A stretch of DNA of 64,000 nt from Megalonaias nervosa (lineage: Eukaryota; Mollusca; Bivalvia; Unionida; Unionidae): the NCBI GenBank assembly GCA_016617855.1, contig JAECUM010001813.1:102211-166210 (forward strand), written 5' to 3'. The notes under the pieces were generated by a model. That model ran no database searches, was not told where the DNA came from, and saw only the letters and a program-made list of their open reading frames with translations. The position numbers and the translations under genes were made by a program. Positions 54,545 through 63,957 of the stretch are shown in pieces (the stretch's first letter is position 1; every line of letters starts with the position of its first letter).

Positions 54545-57500
54545 GGAATTTACAAGATTAAACCTGTTCAAGGGAGATTTGATCTTGACAGAATAACCCC
54601 TGACTTGCCGAGGCAAGCTCTGGTTGATTTGACAAATCAGACTCTAATTGATAGTATCCGTGAAGCCAAGAAAGAGTTTCGCAATGATGGTGCATCTCAT
54701 ATGTGGTCAACATTCAGAATTAGGCAAGACGATAACCCCAAGATTGATGCTACAGTGAATGACCAATGAGCAGGGACAATTATTAAATATCTCGATGAAC
54801 AAAGATATATTTTTAGAATAAAATTAATTGCTGCCCTACCCAAGGCAGATGCCGTGACATGGATTAACCATGACAAACGTGATCCTGTTAGAGAATCACA
54901 CACCGCTGGGGGTGTTACCACGTTAAATAAAATTTCTAAACTAGGAATGTTGACTGGTATTGACAAACCATATTATGAATGAGCATACCCTGTGACAGCA
55001 TTTGTTTATTTGATATATCCTCTGAATGATAAGCTTTGTGTTGATGACCCCCTGCTGATGAAAATTTCGACCTTGAAAAAGTCACAGAACATTTTACAAA
55101 CACGATACATGGAAATGGTCTAACAGATCTGAGATGTAAAAAATAAATGAGTGGGCTGAGCACGTTAGAGAAAATGGCGCTATGATCAGAGATGTTGCTG
55201 AGCTGGAAAAGAAATTAAAATTTCCAATAAGTGTGAAGACACTAACCAGTGAGATTTTGTACGAATCAAAATATAAATCAGAGGGAGCTTCAATAGAGAT
55301 CATTGATCATAATGAGCATGCATGGACGTCGGACGTATTATTATTTCCACGAAATCTTACTGTTAAATTTTATGACGGTGATATTTTCAATTTTATTAAA
55401 AATATCAGCAAGAGCGATCCTGTATCTGTGTGGTTGTTTCAAAGTTCCGAATATGGTAATTATGAAAAGTTTGTACGACCAAATGGAGATATTTATCGTA
55501 CTGAATCTCTTCATGATGAAATGAAAAATCTTGCATTGAAATATACTGATGATGTCAAATGATTACTCAGTAATTGTTTTACAATTCCGTCAGTTGCTGT
55601 TCACTTTGCTCGGGAGAAAAATTCATGGAAACTGACAAGATCAGAATTTCTTGACAATATACAATGCAGTTGTGTCGAATACAGACACAGCGGGTTGTGG
55701 AATACTAAATACGATTATAAGGATGTTATCTCTGTTGATATGGTAGCATGTTATCCTGGAAGTTTTCTTGGAATTGGAGAATGTGCTGAATATTTTAAGC
55801 GATTTGGACATCCAACACATGAAATGACTAGAGTTGCAATAAATGGACATAAATACAGTGTGACCCCACTATAACATGGTAGTTGGGAGCCCACAGAACC
55901 CGACCGTGTTATAGACCAAACCGTGTTATAAGCAACCAGGTCAGTTAGCAGAAGAAAATGATGCATGTACCCCAACAAATGGGGGGGGGGGTAGATAATA
56001 AATGCGGGCACAAAAATGCGTGCTTCATTTGCACAGTTATCACCTTAATTCGATGCATATTAAATGAGAAATACACCTGTAGTGAAAACAGAAGGCATAT
56101 ATAATATTTTAATTTATTCAGAGAACCACGCATTGGTACATATATATGTATACTGTTTATATATACATGTCTAATGCATAACAATGAATAAAGTATCAAC
56201 ACCATGTACTCACCCGCGAATCATGTCACATACATTGAATCCACAATACAAGTAATTCCATCGAAAATATGCACACAGAGACTTAAAATATTCAGTAATT
56301 TTGTCACAGGTCATATAGGTCTGAATTCAGTGGGAAAAAAATAGCACAATCACGTAACAAATGATGAAGCAAATTTACTTTTCAGTACGTCTGAAGTCAG
56401 TAAAAGTTTGGTTTTTTAAGCGCCGTTGGTAGAATTTGTAATCATAAAATTTACTCATGTAAAAAGGAAAATGAAACAATCCATCAGATTCCATTGCTTT
56501 TATTTAAGTTCGGTAATGACTTCCTTTGAAGAAAGGTTCTTTGTTTTTATTGAAGATTGTAGTCGGCTTTCTTTGATGAAGGGTGCATGCATTATTGTAG
56601 TCACTGCTAAAGCACAGCTTTGAAGAACCAAATAAAGGTCCATTTCTTATTGTGGCGGCAACATCAAAAACTTGTATTGCATGATTGAGACTGATTATTT
56701 TCCCATTTGCTTAGTATGTTTTCATAACAATTGGTGCTTCAAAGGTAATGTTTTCTTTGAAATTTCAGCTACTTGTCATATGGTCAATTGTAGTTACTGT
56801 TCCTCCCTGTCTATTGAATAGACAAGTGAGAGCTTGCTTTTTGGGGGGTTTTGGGGGGTTTTTTTTACATTTACAGTAGTGGAGTGATGCTGCCTTCCAC
56901 GCATGCATCAGAAATTTAAAGAAAGGGTCAATCGACGATAGAGATGCAGGTGTTCTGGTCTGATGACAGGGATAACTACAGAAAATGTGAATGTTCTGAA
57001 GGATTTCATTCTGAGTGAAAAGAAGAGGAATTTTACTTACCATCCACATACAAATGGCAGTCTATGTAAATATATTAATTACTAGCCAGCGGCCGAAAAT
57101 CTGACAAAAGATAGATTATGAGATAATGCCTCGTCCGGTTGATCTCCGCTACCAGAAATGTAAATTTGAAAAAAAGCAGATATCTCAAAACATACAGTAC
57201 TCATGCTAGATGTCAACATAAGTGGATTATGATATAACAATGCACTGTTAAGATGGTTTGTCAATGTGGACAAAGAATTTATGTAACAATAGATATATTT
57301 AGTGCATTTTATATCAACTTTACGGCTTCCTTTCATGGGGCCTCTGAATTTCTCCACTCAAAACCAATGGTTGTATATACAAGTTTAAACAGCCAACAAT
57401 GTCGCCAATAAAAAAAAATCGCCAGATGGTACATTTTGCCACCAATAAGGAAAAGAAATCGCAATTTGCGATATTGGCGAAGCCCTGCGCGATTCCTGAA

Positions 57501-59656
57501 TAAATTTTTACACATTATTTTATGTACTTTTAAGAAGAAAACACTATTTTTTCGTGTATGAGAAAAATGCATATAAAATTTCAGTAGCCACGCCACAATC
57601 ATTTTGTTATATTCATAAGCGATCTCTTCCCTAAAATGATAATAAACTTTTTTTGTTTTTTTTAGTACTTTTAAGAAAGAATTTTTTTTTCGTATACAAG
57701 AAAAATACATGTATATCAAATTTCGGGAGCCACACCACAACCATGTTATATCCAAATTCGTGTTATAATGGAGCGTGCTATAGCAGTGTCACACTGTACC
57801 AAATTTTTATTTAACTGGATTTGCATTTATTGAATCGTTGGAATTTTCACCGGAAAACCTTCATCCAGCTGTTGCTGTTTGGTTTGGTCATCATTTTAGT
57901 GAACGCAGTTGGACTCCAATAGTGTTATTATGATATATGCTTGATGCAAAGATATTGATATCATTAACCATTAGTGAAGCAATAATATCATATCGCCACA
58001 GAAACAAGTTTGGCTGCTGAAACCTGCTGTCATTGAGAGATCTGTTCTCGACAAGGTCTTTGAGCATGATCCCAATGCTGTAGAATACAAAACTAAACTT
58101 GCAAAAGATCTTGGCAGAAAAATAATGGGGAAATTTACACAAGGAGGATCATGTGATCATAGAATGACTGCACAAGATTAATCATCGACGATGCTGAACT
58201 TGATTTTATGATTGCTGATAGAAAAAATACATTTGTAAGTCGAAGTAATATTAACTTAATCAGACGGAACCAAATTAGGCACAGTTGTGACTTATGCTGA
58301 TGGCGATTCTCCACCATTAACTCATTTAAGATCTTCGATGTTAGCGTATGTTTCGATAACTTATTATCGATGATAAATAGATTTCATGATACTGCAGTCA
58401 GAGCTGCCACAGATTCATTTTATTTAGACAGGAAGTATGCAGGATTGTTAAAGATCGGTGTTGATGCATCATGGGACAAATGGAGAATTAAAAGAGAAAA
58501 AATACTCAGTTATTCTGAATCTGCTGACATTGGATCTAAGGAAATATACTACAAAAATAGTCAAATGTCAGCATTGTCATCAGCACCATCAGTATACGAT
58601 CCCGTGGCCAGACATAAGACAGTCTATCTTAACGGGTGCGGTGGTTCGGGTAAAACAACGCGTGCAATCAAATTATTTCGGAACTTTAATATGATTGTTT
58701 TGACGCCTACACATAGACTCGCCAGAGAAATGAAAGATAGAGGAGTTGAATCTCATACTTATCACAACTTCTTTTGGTGGAAAGGAGATGTGTGTACTTC
58801 TGAGTGAATGGGCAAAAAATACATTCCTAAGATCATTATTTGGGATGAAATATGCACATTGTCTTTAGATGTATAAAAAACGTTTCTTGATTGGTTGTTA
58901 ACTTGAAACACTGCTGTTATTATGTGTGGAGGTCCTGGTCAACCACCACCTTTTGTTGAATTATCTCCACATGACTGGTTGAAAATGTTCGTAGATTATT
59001 ATCAGGAAATAACTGATGATTACCGAGCACTTGATTCAGTGTTGAGATATTTTAAAAAGTTAATCAGACTACAGCCAGATAGCACCCAGTGCTTGATAAT
59101 GTGAGAAGGTAATTCCAGAGACTACGGTGAGTGATTTTTAGAATTTGTGGAGACCTGTAGATCTGATTGTCGCATCCAGGGAAATAGTTCGTGATTCACT
59201 TCAGCAGAAATTATTTATGTTGCATAAAGAAACATTTTCAGATCTACCTGTACCATTGTGTTATCGCCCAGCAGATACACGCAAAGAAAATATTGATGTT
59301 GAGATTCCTGGGTCCTTGGCAGAGCCAAGGGAGAAACAAAAATATGTATTAAATGATATTGTTTTAGTTCCTGTGAGTGTTGTTGAGAGTGAGTTAACGA
59401 TGGATGAATCTCCTTGGACCTTGGTATATGCAATTATGATTCATTCATCACAGGGATTGACAATTTCAGATACTAATATTTGGATTGTTGATGATTGCAT
59501 CGAATGGTCAAATTGGTTTATTTGTCAGTTCTGAGAGTCAGAAGAATGTCTCAGCTGTGGAGGGTTATCATAGACTGCGCAGTGAATAATAACCAAATTC
59601 AAGAAATCAACAACAATGTGGTAAGGGAAAAAATTAGCTGGTTATCCGCAATCTGA
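54545..59656 (+). pseudogene. POLB: DNA polymerase B fused to SF1 helicase (element 2)
   Basis: N-terminal frame from about 54545: 'RFDLDRITPDLPRQALVDL', 'EAKKEFRNDGASHMWSTFRI' and 'AVTWINHDKRDPVRE'. Polymerase: motif A 'ISVDMVACYPGSF' (55730), then (57800) 'FTGFAFIESLEF'-like text and 'WFGHHFSERSWTPIVLL', 'LISLTISEAIISYRHR', and motif C 'AVRAATDSFYL' (58385). The helicase follows in the same frame: Walker A 'LNGCGGSGKTTRAIKLF' (58630), 'LTPTHRLAREMKDRGVES', Walker B 'IIIWDEICTL' (58840), 'MCGGPGQPPPF', and motif V/VI 'AIMIHSSQGLTISD' (59430). About eight in-frame TGA codons (several where Trp fits), one TAA and several shifts. Interrupted by the transposon at 55856-57796. Confidence 0.85.
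55856..57796. mobile_element. pogo/Tigger-like non-autonomous transposon in the polymerase
   Basis: 1,941 bp. Left end CAGTGTGACCCCACTATAAC, right end read inwards CAGTGTGACACTGCTATAGC; TA at both flanks (55854-55855 and 57797-57798). 'CCGTGTTATA'-type subterminal repeats lie near both ends, as in pogo-group elements. Inside, the minus-strand frames at 56765-57049 and 57333-57755 show no transposase motifs. It interrupts the polymerase right after 'EMTRVAINGHKY'. Confidence 0.85.
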
Positions 59657-59668
59657 CAAAAAAAATAA

Positions 59669-59917
59669 AAGCACGACTTTGATCTTGATATTGAATTTAT
59701 CATGACACTGAAACAACGACAAAACAATCACTGTGCTTGCTGTAACAGAGTAATGTTGTGGCAGTATTCAAATAATAATCCAAGACAATTTACTGTGGAC
59801 AGAATTAATAGTAATCTCAGTTACCCACATGGAAATGTGATGCTGACCTGTCTTGAGTGTAATTAATGTCGAGGAACCAGTGCCTTATTGCTAACGAATC
59901 ACCCTTCACAAAAGTGA
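59669..59917 (+). pseudogene. HNH-type treble-clef nuclease (element 2)
   Basis: A small frame directly after the helicase: 'HDFDLDIEFIMTLKQRQNN', then zinc-binding 'HCACCNRVM', 'FTVDRINSN', 'HGNVMLTCLECN', a TAA at 59864 and a short continuation to a TGA at 59915. Cys-x2-Cys, the D-R-I catalytic-like motif, an N/H position and a second C-x2-C complete an HNH treble clef of the EndoVII/5mC-restriction type. It is tail to tail with the integrase and its end overlaps the integrase stop. Possibly involved in replication-intermediate resolution or as a homing-type factor (inference). Confidence 0.65.
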
Positions 59918-60909
59918 AGGTGGTGGTAATTGTGTATCTTCAGGAATTACTTGTAATTGTTCACGTACAAATCCACATTGAGGAGCAGTTGAATCTAGTT
60001 TGTAGATTGCAGGTCTACCTGTAGATGTAACCACTCTGGAAATTTTATGTGTGGTTACACTCCAGACTGGATCAGTCACTCTTTTATTACCCCCTCCCTC
60101 AAGCTCCCCCGGTTCATATAAATATCAGACAGTCACATTACCTAGTACAGGTTGTTTGACGGAGAGTCATGTGGTTGTACTGGTATGTGTTTTTTTGTGA
60201 TTGCATTGATATGTTTCATAGAAATTCCATGAGTAATTTCATTATTTAATGCAGCTATCACATTTGGTAGTCTTGCAACTGATTCACGAGATCTCTTGTC
60301 CACCTGAACTTTGTTCAGGGATATTTCCTGCGCATATTGATATCCAAACAATCGCTCAGCAAGTGTTCAATTAAATTGCTCAATGATTGCCTGATCACAA
60401 TGAATTGCAGTTTGCCCTCGTCTGATTTTGATATTATTTGTTGCATCATCAACTTTACTGCACCAAGAAATTCTTTGCCAGGATCAACCTGTAGCAACTG
60501 TGGCCATCGCAATGGCCCTCATCGATAAATTCGTTCAAATGCAGATGCAACTTCAGTTTCTGTCTTTGTTGATGGTGGTTCTGCTTCTTTTATATCTACT
60601 TGCAACGTCAACAACAGTCAACACATATTTGTTTTTGCATGATTGACATCTACCAGTTTTAATAATATCATGTGGTAAAAACATAATATCTGCCTGATGA
60701 ACCTCATTGGGAGTGCTGACATCAGAATGTGCATACTGAATTTTTTTAGGTGGTGGTAGATACATCTGCCATACTGCCTGTGATGCTAACCAATCTGCAG
60801 CAACAGAACGTGCAACACCTGTGGCATCAGCAAGTTTATTAATCGCTGCTTTACCCCTCCAATATCCTCTTGGGCTATAATAAATCAATTCCATATAATA
60901 GTTATCCAT
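59906..60909 (-). pseudogene. INT: Polinton retroviral-like integrase (element 2)
   Basis: rve-family integrase. From ATG 60909: 'MDNYYMELIYYSPRGYWRGK', 'PNEVHQADIMFLPHD' (first catalytic Asp) and 'LTVVDVASRYK'. Then, in another frame, 'WPQLLQVDPGKEFLGAV' (second catalytic Asp), 'LIEHLLSDCLDIN' (likely catalytic Glu), 'FGYQYAQEIS', 'VARLPNVIAALNNEI', and a chromodomain-like C-terminus 'YEPGELEGGGNKRVTDPV' with 'CGFVREQLQVIPEDTQ'. Frameshifts near 60550, 60340 and 60150 break it. Its start overlaps the end of the PLA2 gene by about 25 bp, and it converges on the HNH gene. Confidence 0.85.
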
Positions 60910-61337
60910 GATTGATTACCAGCCCCTAGCACTAGTTTACGTTTCATCACAGATCTTATTAAAAAATTAGCAAGCGATTCTCTAAGAGATCTATTTTTGA
61001 GAGACTTTAAAGTGTGAATCAACTTCATGTCTGCAATATGCTGTTGTTGTAAATCTTGATTTTTATATACGACATCATGAATGTGGCACGCTTAATCAAT
61101 CGCATTTATTGGATACTCTCCAGGTCTTGGTTGATCTTGTTCATCAAGTCAGGTTCCAGGACCATAGTAATTATATTCAGGAAGATGCTTCTCTCCAGGA
61201 TGCTGAGCCCATGGAGCCCCTGGTAATTTTTTCAGTGAAGCAGCGATATCTTCACCTGTTGCATGAGAGATAAATTTGTATTTTTTTGTACCACATTTCA
61301 CACACTTGCCTGTAAGTGCATGCTTTTTATTTCTCAT
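60885..61337 (-). pseudogene. Phospholipase A2-like protein with N-terminal zinc ribbon (element 2)
   Basis: An N-terminal zinc ribbon with two Cys-x2-Cys pairs: 'CVRCRAPIPN' (upstream of the first ATG, in frame) and 'GKCVKCGTKK'. Then 'HLPEYNYYGPGT' (calcium loop), a TGA, 'PGEYPINAID', a TAA, and 'ACHIHDVVY' (catalytic His-Asp), followed by a basic helical tail. This is the Polinton/adintovirus PLA2 protein, related in function to the parvovirus VP1 lipase that opens endosomes. The two in-frame stops are its only breaks. It overlaps the integrase start and is divergent from the ATPase. Confidence 0.82.
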
Positions 61338-61423
61338 CGTTATTGTTTTTAATTCAATGTTGGGGATGGGTGCTCTGCATCGAACACAAATAAATTCATA
61401 TACTTATTATATATTCCCACAAC

Positions 61424-62092
61424 ATGAATGTCATTGATTTCTCAGTGACACAAAAGCAAGAGCCAATCAAGCATCATCCAGCGCTACCAAATTCTATCAG
61501 AGCAATTATCATAGGTCCATCTGGGTCTGGTAAGACGCAATTGTTACTTAACCTGATAATGAGATGGCTCAGATGGGGTAAGTTGTATTTAGTGGCTCTA
61601 TCTGTAGATGGTCAACGATGCTATGACGTGCTTAAAGATTTTAATGAAAATGCAAAGTTGTTAAATGAGGACAGCAATGATATTATTGATTTTATCACCG
61701 ACATCAAAGACGTGCCATTGGTAGATAATCTCAACAGGAGCATCAACAATTTCATAGTATATGATGATGTGATGCTAGACAAACAAGCAAATCCAGCTCG
61801 GATATTTTCCTGAAGCAGACACAAAAACACCAATATTATATATGTTGCTCAGCGATATGTGCAAATACCTAAAGTGATCAGAGATAACTGCAATCTTCTG
61901 GTTGTCTTTAATGGTGTTTATATCCACACACTAAGAAACATCCACCAGTCTTGGTGTTCAGGGGACATGGATATGATTAAGTTTAAAAACTTCTTCTCAA
62001 AAGCGCAAGTGATTCCTCATGGATGTATCACAATAAATTTACATGATCCTCGGTCACAATATTGCATGGGTCTCGATAAAAATTTTGGTTGA
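61424..62092 (+). pseudogene. ATP: Polinton genome-packaging ATPase (element 2)
   Basis: A32/FtsK-HerA type packaging ATPase, 222 codons. Starts 'MNVIDFSVTQKQEPIKHHPA'; Walker A 'IIIGPSGSGKTQLLL' (residue about 30), Walker B 'NNFIVYDDVMLD' (about 113), then 'IIYVAQRYVQIPKVIRDN', 'FNGVYIHTLRNI' and an end 'MGLDKNFG'. Only one defect is visible: an in-frame TGA at 61811 within an otherwise open frame. The stop lies a few bases ahead of the right TIR, so this is the last gene. Start follows an AT-rich gap shared with the divergent PLA2 gene. Confidence 0.88.
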
Positions 62093-62100
62093 GAGACCTG

Positions 62101-62289
62101 TTACTTTTTTGTAACCACAAAAGGCAGCAGAGAGGGTGAATATCCTGGTGTTACACCAGAGGTCGGTAAATAAATTTGACACACCAAAAACTAACCTGGT
62201 TAGAGGTCTCGGTGAAACTTGTATTTTTCACCGTCTGCAGGAAGCTTTATTTTTGCAAATAAACTTGGTCTGTTCACCCTCCCTGCTGC
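62101..62289 (-). repeat. Right terminal inverted repeat of element 2
   Basis: Inverted match to 43108-43295. Palindromic core CCTGGTGTTACACCAG at 62144-62159. The outer end (GCAGCAGGGAGGGTGAACAG read inwards from 62289) is in turn an imperfect inverted copy of its own inner end at 62124-62142. Confidence 0.92.
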
Positions 62290-62295
62290 TTTTTA
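62290..62295. other. Target-site duplication, right
   Basis: TTTTTA directly after the right TIR, identical to 43102-43107. Confidence 0.85.
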
Positions 62296-62476
62296 AATAT
62301 ATTTTACCTTCACAGTGATGAAATTAATCAGTAAAGTTATGCTATGTCGATTACGTGTACCATATGAATCAGTAAAAGCAGTTTAGGTAACATGAGAGTT
62401 TGTTGATAAGGAGAGATAAATTTGCATTTGTTACCATTAACGTCAAACAAGTATAATAAATACTGTACTATTGTAG

Positions 62477-62586
62477 ATTGTCAATGGCTTACAGTCATGC
62501 CAAATTGGCTCTCAGATCAAATGTTCTGATGGAGGATGCTTTGATGGCAATTCGATTGTATGAGGAAATCTTGTCCGGAAGATTTG
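62477..62586 (+). CDS. MCMDC2: MCMDC2-like exon E
   Basis: Acceptor TACTATTGTAG, donor G|GTAAGTC. Its first base completes the codon left by exon D (giving isoleucine). It encodes 'LSMAYSHAKLALRSNVLMED' and 'ALMAIRLYEEILSGRF', with one base of a further codon. This is the conserved C-terminal MCM helix set ('AHAKL-LR--V---D---AI-L-E--L'). No breaks. It shows that the Polinton at 43108-62289 lies inside one intron of the gene. Confidence 0.88.
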
Positions 62587-62888
62587 GTAAGTCTAAACAT
62601 ATTTCTAAAGCTACTACACTGGTAGGAATGCATTTTAAAATTAGTACATAGTCTTCTCCTAAATCATACTGTAACATTTACCATGATGAATTTTTAGCAT
62701 CATAATCAATCTGATAGAGACATATAGCACATGTGAATCTTTTGAATACATGTGTTTGCATCATAGGTACTAGCCAGCATAATATTAGAGACATATGCTA
62801 CTATTTCAATTAACTTGAATCATGTGGTTTTTAAATATAACCATAATTGATTATTTTTTAACAAGCAGAATTAGTGTAAATACATGTA

Positions 62889-63840
62889 TTTCTCCCTTGA
62901 ATACATTCCTCGATCACATTAACATTAGGAATATAAGCCAGCCAGATGAAAATTTATCTTTTTTGTCTGTATCAAACAAGGCAGTTCTTAAGCACAAGTT
63001 CATACAGAATAAGTCTTTCATTAGTCCAAGTCTTTGTATGTGAAATTCAAACCATCCATTCATAATTACATTTGGGCCCCCCTCACCTATAATCAGAAGG
63101 ACGATTTTTTTTCCATTTTTTATCACATCAACGGATTTGGGGGAAACAAATGCAGATATGTTGCAGTTGGATATGCCAGCCTTTCACCAACATAGATCAG
63201 GGACAGTAATTTCTCCCTTGAATACATTCCTCGATCACATTAACATTAGGAATATAAGCCAGCTACCTCCCAAATTCAGTACTACTAAAAGATGAAAATT
63301 CGTCTTTTTTGTCTGTGTCAAACAAAGGCAGTTCTTAAGCTTTGCCTCTGTGCACAACTTCATATAGAATAAGTCTTTCATTACTCCAAGTTTTTTTATC
63401 ACATCAACGGATTGGGGGAAACAAATGCAGATATGTTTGCAGTTGGATATGCCAGCCTTTTGCCAACATAGATCAGGACAGTAATTTCTCCCTTGAATAC
63501 ATTCCTCGATCACATTAACATTAGGAATATAAGCCAGCTACCTCGCAAATTCAGTACTACTAAAAGATGAAAATTCGTCTTTTTTGTCTGTATCAAACAA
63601 AGGCAGTTCTTAAGCTTCGCCTCTGTGCACAACTTCATATAGAATAAGTCTTTCATTACGTCAAGTCTTTGTATATGAAATTTAAACCATCCATTCATAA
63701 TTACATTTGGGTCCTCACCTATAATCAGAAGGACGATTTTTTTTCCATTTTTTATCACATCAACGGATTTGGGGGAAACAAATGCAGATATGTTGCAGTT
63801 GGATATGCCAGTCTTTCACCAACATAGATCAGGACAGTAG
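62889..63840. repeat. Intronic tandem repeat, about 280-350 bp, three units
   Basis: Units start 'TTTCTCCCTTGAATACATTC' at about 62889, 63211 and 63486 and share 'CGATCACATTAACATTAGGA', 'GCAGTTCTTAAGC', 'CAGAAGGACGATTTTTTTTC', 'GCAGATATGTTGCAGTTGGA' and 'CCAACATAGATCAGG'. The middle unit lacks about 75 bp present in the outer two. Minus-strand frames (62914-63126, 63235-63513, 63510-63758) are three versions of the same open text and are not independent genes. Confidence 0.88.
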
Positions 63841-63853
63841 TTCCTGATTTCAG

Positions 63854-63957
63854 GCCAAATGTTGTCATCTTTAGCAGATAATTTGGACACAGTCAGGGAT
63901 TGTTTCCCCAATTTTAAGCAACTCGGTTTAAGTCCTCTTGCAAGTCTGAGCTTCTAA
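63854..63957 (+). CDS. Candidate MCMDC2 terminal exon
   Basis: Acceptor-like TTCCTGATTTCAG ends at 63853; the frame set by exon E (phase 1) stays open for 34 codons, 'QMLSSLADNLDTVRDCFPNF' and 'KQLGLSPLASLSF', to a TAA at 63955. Phase and stop fit a last exon, but I cannot match this text to a known C-terminus and chance is not excluded. Confidence 0.35.

Larger units (their letters stand above)
43108..62289 (+). mobile_element. Element 2: complete Polinton/Maverick in an MCMDC2 intron
   Basis: 19,182-bp virus-like DNA transposon. Both ends are TIRs of about 188 bp starting GCAGC, flanked by TTTTTA at 43102-43107 and 62290-62295, a perfect 6-bp duplication as expected for the Polinton integrase. 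It encodes the full Polinton set (PolB, integrase, protease, packaging ATPase, major and minor capsid) plus PX-like, PLA2-like, fibre-like and HNH proteins. All larger genes carry stops or frameshifts; two later transposons sit at 46164-47782 and 55856-57796. It lies between MCMDC2 exons D (39572) and E (62477), so it is carried in the intron, presumably removed by splicing. Confidence 0.95.

Noticed and set aside
55856..57796. Reading the insertion in the polymerase as an intron or intein
   Set aside because: It has inverted repeats starting CAGTG and TA duplications, many stops and no splice or intein motifs.
62914..63758. Three similar minus-strand ORFs near the right edge
   Set aside because: They are the same tandem unit three times, in an intron, with no domain.
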